Assembly (NCBI GenBank): GCA_937875975.1
Contig: CALEEU010000315.1
Span: forward strand, 1-7,831
Reading direction: 5' to 3'
Source of the DNA: an uncultured Opitutia bacterium
GTDB taxonomy: Bacteria > Verrucomicrobiota > Verrucomicrobiia > Opitutales > UBA953
Length of the DNA stretch: 7,831 nt
The notes below the pieces were generated by a model, which worked only from the letters and a program-made list of their open reading frames with translations, was not told where the DNA came from and ran no database searches. A program made the position numbers and the translations under genes. Numbering within the stretch: position 1 is the first letter of the stretch; the number at the start of each line of letters is the position of its first letter. Below are positions 1 to 5,517 of this stretch, one piece after another.

Positions 1-240
1 GCCGAGTCCGAGCCGATCCTTCTTGGCATCACCAAGGCCTCCCTCGAGACCGAGTCCTTCATCTCGGCCGCTTCCTTCCAGGAGACGACCCGAGTCCTGA
101 CCGACGCCGCTACGATGGCCAAGCGCGATAACCTGACCGGCTTCAAGGAGAACGTGATCATGGGTCACCTCGTCCCCGCCGGCACCGGACTGCCCGCCTA
201 CCGCCGTATCCGCGTCTTCCAGACCCCGACCCCGGCCTGA
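1..240 (+). CDS. rpoC: RNA polymerase beta prime subunit, C-terminal end (partial)
   Basis: This is the last 80 codons of the catalytic beta prime subunit of DNA-dependent RNA polymerase; the start lies outside the window. Frame 1 is open from the first base to a TGA at 238-240. It reads through the highly conserved RpoC tail: GITKASLETESFISAASFQE, then ETTRVLTDAA, then KENVIMGHLVPAGTG. E. coli RpoC has nearly the same blocks close to its C-terminus. The protein ends soon after PAGTG with a short tail (YRRIRVFQTPTPA), and no extra domain follows. It is the last gene of its transcription unit, because a strong intrinsic terminator starts 24 bases after the stop codon. Identification is essentially certain. 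The rest of the protein, including the catalytic centre, cannot be checked here. Confidence 0.98.
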   Translation, partial: AESEPILLGITKASLETESFISAASFQETTRVLTDAATMAKRDNLTGFKENVIMGHLVPAGTGLPAYRRIRVFQTPTPA

Positions 241-263
241 CCGGAACGTCGAGGATGGGCATC

Positions 264-297
264 AGCCCCCGCCCGGAAGGGTGGGGGCTTTGTTTTT
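264..297 (+). terminator. Intrinsic terminator after rpoC
   Basis: An 11-bp stem is visible. AGCCCCC (264-270) pairs with GGGGGCT (283-289), G271 pairs with T282 as a wobble, and CCC (272-274) pairs with GGG (279-281). The loop is GGAA (275-278), a stable GNRA tetraloop. A T-rich run, TTGTTTTT, follows at 290-297. This is a textbook rho-independent terminator that should separate the rpoC transcript from the polysaccharide-export genes downstream. Confidence 0.93.
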
Positions 298-321
298 GGG
301 TACTTGCGGGCGGTTTGGAGG

Positions 322-331
322 TTGATACCCC
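322..331 (+). promoter_or_regulatory. TTGATACCCC motif 52 bases before the barrel gene (candidate promoter element)
   Basis: The 10-base string TTGATACCCC lies between the rpoC terminator and the first export gene, with its first base 52 bases before the ATG at 374. The same string occurs at 7396-7405, again exactly 52 bases before an ATG (7448). The terminator at 264-297 means a promoter must lie in this 133-base gap if the gene is expressed on its own. The motif could be a -10-like element, giving a 5' leader of roughly 40 bases, or an operator. I see no convincing shared -35 hexamer upstream. The function is inferred from position and recurrence only. Confidence 0.4.
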
Positions 332-373
332 CTCCTAATTTACCACTCTCTCACCCAACCCCAAGCCACCCCC

Positions 374-1621
374 ATGTCCCGCTTCCTTATCGCTGCCTCG
401 GCTCTCACCGCTTCCGCCCTTGTCCAGGGTGCCAACTGGACCCCGTCTTCGCCGCTCGTCCAGATCGGCAACGACTGTGATATCTACTTCGACTCCGCCG
501 CCAGCCTGGAAGTCACCGACAATCTTTACTCCAGCTCCACCAAGACTTCCGCTACGAGTTGGATGGTCACCCCGGGTCTCTTGCTCGAGTACGGTAAGGA
601 TTCGGCGCTTTCCGCGACCTTCTCGGTCAAGCGTACCTTCGTGAACTTCACGGACTCGGCCTTGTCCGATCTCGAGGACTCTCGCGACGCCTTGTCCCTC
701 GGCATCCGCTTCGCCGATGGCGGTCCGCTCTCCTTGTCTGTCGACTCGTCCTATCGCGTAACCGCTCGTAACGACGACCTGCAGATGCAGGGCCTCGGCG
801 GTATCCTGGGCGCGACCCTCGCCCGTCAGGCTAACTATTCCCACGCCTTCCGCGCCGACTATAAACTGACGGAAAAGCTGAGCATCGGGCTCGGTTTCAC
901 CAACACCTATAATCATTACCTCGATCCGACGGTGATCGTGAACACGTTCTCGAATTATAACACGAATACGCTCACCGAGCTGAATACGAAGTCCATCCCG
1001 CTCAGCTTCGACTACCAGGCCTTCGAGAAGCTCAGCTTCGGCCTCGTCCTGCAGCATGACGTGACCGACTATTCGGCCGCCCCTTACTTCAGCACCGACC
1101 CCTCTGCGCTGACCCGTCCGGCGCTCACCGCCAAGCAGCTCGTGAAGGATTTCGCCGGCCTCACCGCCAAGGGCCAGCTTACCGAATCCGGTAAGCTTAA
1201 CGCTAATATCCGGGTGGGCTACTCCCAGTATCACTACGACAGCGCCGCCAACGACTCCGACCTTTCGTATGCCGTCAGCCTGAGCCACGTCCTCACCGAG
1301 CGCCTCAGCCACTCGCTGACGCTTTCCCGTGACGTCACGGCTTCTTCGACTAATAGCCAGATGGCCACGAAGAACTACACCTACGGCGTGGCCTACACCG
1401 CTTCCGAGGATCTCAATTTCAACCTCTCGGCCACCAAGAGCGACGTCTTTGCCAGCACCAGCCAGGTCGATACCTACATCTATACCCTGGGCGCGGATTA
1501 CAAGTACTCGAAGCACCTGACCTTCCAGGCCAGCTACACCATGAACGACTCCACCGCCTCAGTCGCCACTTCGACCTACACCTCGAACGCCTTCACGCTT
1601 TCGGCGGCTTTCCGCTACTGA
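374..1621 (+). CDS. Exported outer-membrane beta-barrel protein of a polysaccharide-export locus
   Basis: A 415-residue protein that probably sits in the outer membrane as a beta-barrel. Residues 1-19/20 form a signal peptide (MSRFLIAASA core, then VQG-A before NWTPSS). The rest has alternating polar and hydrophobic strands rich in Ser, Thr, Tyr and Asn. It ends in FTLSAAFRY, with the terminal aromatic residue typical of BAM substrates. A turn-then-strand motif recurs five times: TEKLSIGLGF (166), FEKLSFGLVL (217), TERLSHSLTL (308), SEDLNFNLSA (344) and SKHLTFQASY (379). This resembles the putative beta-barrel porin 2 family (BBP2, often found in exopolysaccharide loci); the family name is from memory, not a search. 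The next genes encode a short Wza-like lipoprotein and a Wzc-like kinase, so the likely role is the outer-membrane pore of a polysaccharide exporter. The ATG has no Shine-Dalgarno sequence but directly precedes the signal peptide. A 393-codon antisense reading frame lies opposite and is judged spurious. Confidence 0.85.
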   Translation: MSRFLIAASALTASALVQGANWTPSSPLVQIGNDCDIYFDSAASLEVTDNLYSSSTKTSATSWMVTPGLLLEYGKDSALSATFSVKRTFVNFTDSALSDLEDSRDALSLGIRFADGGPLSLSVDSSYRVTARNDDLQMQGLGGILGATLARQANYSHAFRADYKLTEKLSIGLGFTNTYNHYLDPTVIVNTFSNYNTNTLTELNTKSIPLSFDYQAFEKLSFGLVLQHDVTDYSAAPYFSTDPSALTRPALTAKQLVKDFAGLTAKGQLTESGKLNANIRVGYSQYHYDSAANDSDLSYAVSLSHVLTERLSHSLTLSRDVTASSTNSQMATKNYTYGVAYTASEDLNFNLSATKSDVFASTSQVDTYIYTLGADYKYSKHLTFQASYTMNDSTASVATSTYTSNAFTLSAAFRY

Positions 1622-1656
1622 GGCTCGCGTCTCGGAGTGCGGTCAAGCAGGACCGG

Positions 1657-1685
1657 TTGACCGGCAGGCCTGGTCTCCCTATCTT
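1657..1685 (+). promoter_or_regulatory. Possible internal promoter before the OPX gene (weak)
   Basis: TTGACC (1657-1662, five of six matches to the -35 consensus) and TATCTT (1680-1685, four of six matches to the -10 consensus) are separated by exactly 17 bases. Transcription would start at about 1691-1693, on top of the ATG at 1692, and would give a leaderless or nearly leaderless mRNA. In GC-rich DNA such a match can occur by chance, and the gene may simply be transcribed from upstream. Confidence 0.25.
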
Positions 1686-1691
1686 ACTCCC

Positions 1692-2444
1692 ATGTCTCCC
1701 GTCTTGAAAAGCCTGCTCGGCGCTTTCTGTGCCGTCGCCTTGCTGGTTGGGTGTGCTTCTTCCGGCTCCGCGCCGGTCACCTCCGCCTCCTTCGAGCCAG
1801 AAAATGTCCTCACCCTCGGGCGCGGGGCTGCGGACCCCGCTGAGACGCCCGCACCCGTCGCAACTGCCCCGGCCGTGCCGTCTGCTGAAGCTTCTGATTA
1901 TGTGGTAGCGACTCCGACGGTCCAGGCCGAGCCCGCCGGCAGCCAGAACAGCTACCGTCTTCGTGCCCGAGATTTCATTCGCATCCTGGTCATCAACGAG
2001 CCTGACACGCAAATTGAACGCCGCATCAACTCCGACGGCACGGTGGATATCCCTTTCCTTAAGAAGCTCGTCCCTGTAGCCGGCCTCACGCTCACCCAGG
2101 CGCAGGTCGAGTTGTCGAACCAGTTCCGGGTATACTTCAAGAAGCCTCAGGTCACGATCTCGATCGTCACCTACGCCGAGCGGAGGGTCTACGTATCGGG
2201 CTACGTCGGCAGGCCCGGTCCCGTGGCGATTCCTCCCGAAGAAACCCTCACCCTCGGCCGGGCGCTCTCCATGGCCGGCGGCGTGTTGCCGCGAGGTAAC
2301 CGTTCCGATGTGGCGGTCAAGCGTACGCGCGACGGTGTAACGTTCCTGATTTCCAAGGACGTCCGCCGGATCGACGATGGCGACGAGCCGGACTTCGTCC
2401 TGGAGGACGAAGACCAGATTTACGTCCGCGATAGCCGTATCTGA
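1692..2444 (+). CDS. Short polysaccharide-export (OPX/Wza-like) lipoprotein
   Basis: A 250-residue periplasmic lipoprotein of the polysaccharide export family, which carries capsule or exopolysaccharide across the periplasm and outer membrane. The N-terminus is a lipoprotein signal with lipobox LVGC; Cys21 is the predicted lipidation site and Ala22 fits outer-membrane sorting. Residues 22-86 are an Ala/Pro/Ser/Thr-rich linker. The Poly_export domain spans about 87-160, starting YRLRARDFIRILVINEPD and containing RRINSDGTVDIPFL and KKPQVTISIV. One SLBB-like domain follows at about 165-248 (VYVSGYVGRPGPVAIPP, then LTLGRALSMAGGV). The protein ends there. E. coli Wza is about 380 residues, with a second SLBB domain and a C-terminal helix that spans the outer membrane; both are missing here, so a separate barrel is probably needed. 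The next gene starts 9 bases after this stop. The start has a C/T-rich leader and no Shine-Dalgarno sequence. Confidence 0.92.
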   Translation: MSPVLKSLLGAFCAVALLVGCASSGSAPVTSASFEPENVLTLGRGAADPAETPAPVATAPAVPSAEASDYVVATPTVQAEPAGSQNSYRLRARDFIRILVINEPDTQIERRINSDGTVDIPFLKKLVPVAGLTLTQAQVELSNQFRVYFKKPQVTISIVTYAERRVYVSGYVGRPGPVAIPPEETLTLGRALSMAGGVLPRGNRSDVAVKRTRDGVTFLISKDVRRIDDGDEPDFVLEDEDQIYVRDSRI

Positions 2445-2453
2445 TTCCTTTCC

Positions 2454-4733
2454 ATGTCCACTCCGGAACCCTCGTCTGATAATCGCCCGCCCGAACCTGC
2501 TCGCGGCGGAAACCGCGGTTACGGTTCCTACGGCAGCTACGGTAACTATGGCGCTGGCAACGGTGGCTATGGCTACGGCAACTACGGCGCCTCCAGCCGA
2601 GGGGGAGCAGGGGAGAGTAATCCCATTCAGGGCTACCTGCTGATGCTCCGCGAGCGTTACTGGTGGATCCTGCTGTCGACCCTCGTCTTCCTCACGCTGT
2701 CCCTCCTTAATACCTATAACACCGTCCCGGAGTACCGTGCCACCGGTCGCCTGCGCGTCTTCCGCCTCGCGCCCACCATCAACGGCGGCTCCTCGGCGGC
2801 CGACGACAACTTCAAGATCGTCTCGAACGACGATTTCTTCACCGCCGTCGAGGCGATGCGCAGCGCCAATATCATCGAAGGGGTCTCAAGGCGCCTCACC
2901 ACCGACGAACGCAAGCTCGTCTTGGAGCCCTATCAGGCCGGCAATATCTTCTCGGGACCGCTCACGGAGCAGGAAGTCTTCGCCAAGCAACGCGGCATCA
3001 ATCCGCAGCGCCAGACCCTGGTCATCAACGTCGACTTCACGCACCCTAATCGCGATCTCGCCCGGCAGGTCGCCCGCCTCTTCTGCGATTCAATCAAGAA
3101 GTACAGCGAAGACGATCGTCTGATGGTGACCAACCCGCTCGTGGAAAAGGCCCGTATTGAAATCGAGACCCTCGAGGACAAAGTGCGCCGTCTCTACGAG
3201 CAGAAGAACGACCTGATCAAGGATCAGAAACTGCTCTCCATCGCGAAGGATACCAATACCCTTACCACGGAGCGCTCCGTGCTCGTGAAGGACCGCGAGG
3301 AGACCCGCAAGCAGATCGACGAGAACGAGATCCTGGTCTCGGTCATCGCCAGCTACGAGAAGGAAGGCCGTCCGCTCGGCGATATCCCCCAGATCCGCGC
3401 TGATAGCGACGTGGCCGCGACACAGACGGCCATCAGCGCCTCCAAAATTCGTGTCAGCCAGATGGTCGAGACCTACACGGATCAGCATCCGAAGCTCGTC
3501 GCCGAGCGCGAGGCCCTGAAGCAGCTCGACAACCAGCTCAAGGAAGCCGTTGGTCAGGCGATCAAGTCCCGTCGCAGCGCGCTCGAGAATGCCAAGGCCC
3601 GCCTTGAGGCGATCCTGCGCAACCTCCTCGCGAAAGAGGAGGAGTTTTCGAAGCTGCAGGCCGCCAACGTCGAGCTCGAGCGCGTCGACAAGGATATCAA
3701 GGCCAGCGAAGAATTCCTCGGTCGCATGAAGCTTAGCTACGAGGAGGCCAAGCTTCGCTCCTCCACCTCCGGCACGAGCACCTCGATCAGCATCCTCGAC
3801 CAGCCTTCCGTTTCGGACAAGCCGATCAACAAGAACTACTACTTCAACGCGCTCGTCGGCATGGGCTCCGGCCTGCTTTTCGGCGTCGTGCTCATCATCG
3901 TGATCGGCACCTTGGACGATCGAATCAAGTCCGCCAAGGACGTCGAAGGCTCCTTGGGCCTATCCCTGATTGGTACCGTTCCGCGCGTCGCCAACACTTC
4001 CGGCCCGGATCGCGCCTTGCTGGCTCGCCAAGATAACGACCGCATCGCCACTGAAGCGATTCGCTCCATCTACTCAGCCCTCAAGGTGAATCCAGCCGTC
4101 TCAAAGGCGCGCGTGTTCCTGGTCACCTCCACCCGGCCCAGCGAAGGCAAGACCTTCGTCGTGACCAATCTGGCGCTGATTTTCGCCCAACATTCGGAGC
4201 GGGTGCTCGTCATCGACGCCGACCTTCGCCTGCCCAACGTCGGCCCGTCCCTCGGCTTCACGGGTGATGGTGGTCTGAGTAAGTGGTTCAATGCGGAGAT
4301 GACCCTTGATGAGGCCATCGTCCGTGACGTGGCTCCCGGCATGGACGTCTTGCCGGTCGGGCTGAGCTGTAAGAATCCAACCCAGGTCATCAACAACCCC
4401 AAGTTCCTCGCGATGATTGATGAGCTCCGCGGGCGTTACGACCGCATCTTCATCGACTCGCCGCCCATCGGCGCGGTCTCCGACGCCCTGCATCTCTTGC
4501 CGAAGGTTGATGGTGTCATCTACGTCGTCCGTTACAATACCGTCAATCTGCGCAACGCGACCTCCTGCTTGGCTCGCCTGCGCGAGGCGCAGGCCCCCAT
4601 GCTTGGGGTCGTACTCAATGCGATGTCCCTTCGCATGGCCTCCGCCTATACGGACACGTACGATTCCTCCTACCGAAAGTATTACGTCGATGAACCGCGC
4701 GGCCCGTCCGGCGCGGGTTCGGCGAAATCCTAA
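2454..4733 (+). CDS. Wzc-like polysaccharide co-polymerase and BY-type tyrosine kinase
   Basis: A 759-residue inner-membrane protein that controls polysaccharide chain length and secretion through cyclic tyrosine autophosphorylation. Order: a Gly/Tyr-rich cytoplasmic N-terminus (about 18-52); transmembrane segment 1 (about 70-86, preceded by LRERYWW); a Wzz-type periplasmic domain; long charged coiled coils (about 228-300 and 345-435); a GNVR-like Pro-containing segment (451-459); transmembrane segment 2 (about 464-486); and the kinase. Kinase motifs are Walker A RPSEGKT (Lys566), Walker A' VLVIDADLR (Asp588, Asp590) and Walker B IFIDSPP (Asp668). A C-terminal tyrosine cluster has Tyr732, 736, 740, 743 and 744. 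The oligomerisation motif EX2RX2R reads EAIRSIY, with Tyr540 in place of the second Arg. Wzz and kinase are fused in one chain, as in proteobacterial Wzc. The gene is 9 bases after the OPX gene and 7 bases before the M48 gene. The N-terminal Tyr repeat is unusual. The start follows TTCCTTTCC and has no Shine-Dalgarno sequence. Confidence 0.95.
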   Translation: MSTPEPSSDNRPPEPARGGNRGYGSYGSYGNYGAGNGGYGYGNYGASSRGGAGESNPIQGYLLMLRERYWWILLSTLVFLTLSLLNTYNTVPEYRATGRLRVFRLAPTINGGSSAADDNFKIVSNDDFFTAVEAMRSANIIEGVSRRLTTDERKLVLEPYQAGNIFSGPLTEQEVFAKQRGINPQRQTLVINVDFTHPNRDLARQVARLFCDSIKKYSEDDRLMVTNPLVEKARIEIETLEDKVRRLYEQKNDLIKDQKLLSIAKDTNTLTTERSVLVKDREETRKQIDENEILVSVIASYEKEGRPLGDIPQIRADSDVAATQTAISASKIRVSQMVETYTDQHPKLVAEREALKQLDNQLKEAVGQAIKSRRSALENAKARLEAILRNLLAKEEEFSKLQAANVELERVDKDIKASEEFLGRMKLSYEEAKLRSSTSGTSTSISILDQPSVSDKPINKNYYFNALVGMGSGLLFGVVLIIVIGTLDDRIKSAKDVEGSLGLSLIGTVPRVANTSGPDRALLARQDNDRIATEAIRSIYSALKVNPAVSKARVFLVTSTRPSEGKTFVVTNLALIFAQHSERVLVIDADLRLPNVGPSLGFTGDGGLSKWFNAEMTLDEAIVRDVAPGMDVLPVGLSCKNPTQVINNPKFLAMIDELRGRYDRIFIDSPPIGAVSDALHLLPKVDGVIYVVRYNTVNLRNATSCLARLREAQAPMLGVVLNAMSLRMASAYTDTYDSSYRKYYVDEPRGPSGAGSAKS
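2517..2588 (+). repeat. In-gene Gly-Tyr repeat of the tyrosine kinase
   Basis: Codons 22-45 of the kinase gene are an imperfect repeat of Gly-(Ser/Asn)-Tyr units: GYGSYGSYGNYG, a short Gly/Asn interruption, then GYGYGNYG. Seven tyrosines (23, 26, 29, 32, 39, 41 and 44) fall within 22 residues. At DNA level these are degenerate 9-base units such as GGCAGCTAC and GGTAACTAT, so copy number could vary by slippage. Codon choice differs between units, which argues for older repeats kept by selection rather than very recent duplication. Confidence 0.8.
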
Positions 4734-4740
4734 TTTCCCC

Positions 4741-5511
4741 ATGCGACCGCTCCTCCTCCTTTTGGCCGCTCTCGCCTTCGTTGGCTGCCAGAATGTGCCC
4801 ATCACGGGCCGCTCCCAGTTCATCCTCGTCGACGAATCGGAAGTGGCCTCGATGTCCGCTTCGGAGTTCTCGAAGATGAAGAAGCTCCCCAGCGATAAGC
4901 GCCTGGCCAAGATCCGGGAGATCGGCCTGAAGATCGTCGCCGCCGCCCGTCGCGACGACAAGGCCGGCGTCCTGCCGCCCACCTCGAAGTGGGAGTTCGC
5001 CATCATCGACGACAAGACGCCCAACGCCTTCGCGATGCCAGGCGGCAAGATCGGCTTCAACTCGGGGATGTTCCAGCATGCGCCGACCGACGACGATATC
5101 GCGGTGATCCTCGGCCACGAGGTCGCCCACGTCATCTGTCGTCATGGCTCGGAGCGCGTCTCGCAGGTAGTAGGAGTCGCCATCGCCGCCGCCGTCGCTG
5201 ACGAGGCCACCAAGAATTCTTCAGCCAAGACCCGCTCCTCCTGGATGGCCGCTGTGGGCATTGGTGCCCAGTATGGCATCCTGCTTCCGTTCAGCCGTAG
5301 CCACGAATCCGAAGCCGACTACCTCGGCCTGCTGTTCATGGCTCGCTCCGGCTACAACCCGGAGGCCGCTCCGGCTTTCTGGAGTCGCTTCGGTAAGGCA
5401 GGCAGCAAGACGCCGGAATTCCTCTCGACGCACCCGTCCGACACCACCCGCGTGAGGCAGCTTCAAGCCTGGCTTCCGGAGGCTAAGGCTCAGATGCCGA
5501 AGAAGCCGTAA
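4741..5511 (+). CDS. M48-family zinc metalloprotease lipoprotein (LoiP/BepA-like)
   Basis: A 256-residue periplasmic metalloprotease, probably anchored to the outer membrane. The start at 4741 gives a lipoprotein signal (MRPLLLLLAALAFVGC, Cys16, with Gln17 favouring the outer membrane), followed by the NVPITGRSQ stretch common near the N-terminus of this family. An upstream in-frame extension to 4417 is open but overlaps the kinase gene and would bury the signal, so it is rejected. The catalytic motif is HEVAH (His126, Glu127, His130). The third zinc ligand is probably Glu189 in SRSHESEAD, the EXXAD motif of M48 peptidases. The substrate-edge region NAFAMPGGKIGFNSGMF (95-111) and the late THPSD (230-234) are also typical. 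E. coli relatives LoiP and BepA (which has an extra TPR domain, absent here) act in envelope protein quality control. The 7-base gap after the kinase suggests co-transcription with the export genes, so a role in maintaining them is plausible but inferred. Confidence 0.93.
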   Translation: MRPLLLLLAALAFVGCQNVPITGRSQFILVDESEVASMSASEFSKMKKLPSDKRLAKIREIGLKIVAAARRDDKAGVLPPTSKWEFAIIDDKTPNAFAMPGGKIGFNSGMFQHAPTDDDIAVILGHEVAHVICRHGSERVSQVVGVAIAAAVADEATKNSSAKTRSSWMAAVGIGAQYGILLPFSRSHESEADYLGLLFMARSGYNPEAAPAFWSRFGKAGSKTPEFLSTHPSDTTRVRQLQAWLPEAKAQMPKKP

Positions 5512-5517
5512 GGCTCT

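Noticed and set aside
314..341. TTTGGA and TAATTT with 16-base spacing as a sigma70 promoter for the barrel gene
   Set aside because: The -35 match is poor, and the repeated TTGATACCCC motif in the same gap is a better-supported candidate element.
335..1516. 393-codon open frame on the - strand opposite the barrel gene
   Set aside because: It shares codon boundaries with the barrel gene, so it stays open simply because the sense gene avoids TTA, CTA and TCA codons. The translation is a Gly/Val/Arg/Glu-rich shadow with no recognisable domain, and the sense frame has a signal peptide and barrel features.
4417..4740. In-frame N-terminal extension of the M48 protease
   Set aside because: It lies wholly within the kinase gene in another frame, its translation is Arg/Ser/Pro-rich shadow sequence, and it would hide the clear lipoprotein signal that begins at 4741.
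4101..5135. 344-codon open frame on the - strand across the kinase and protease genes
   Set aside because: It spans the junction of two well-supported genes on the other strand, and its Arg/Gly/Asp-rich translation shows no domain. It is explained by GC-rich codon use.
5465..5507. Inverted repeat AAGCC-T-GGCTT and a distant GGCTTC/GAAGCC pair as a terminator for the M48 gene
   Set aside because: The first has a one-base loop and cannot fold as a normal hairpin, the second has a loop of about 25 bases, and neither is followed by a T-run. Both are inside coding sequence.
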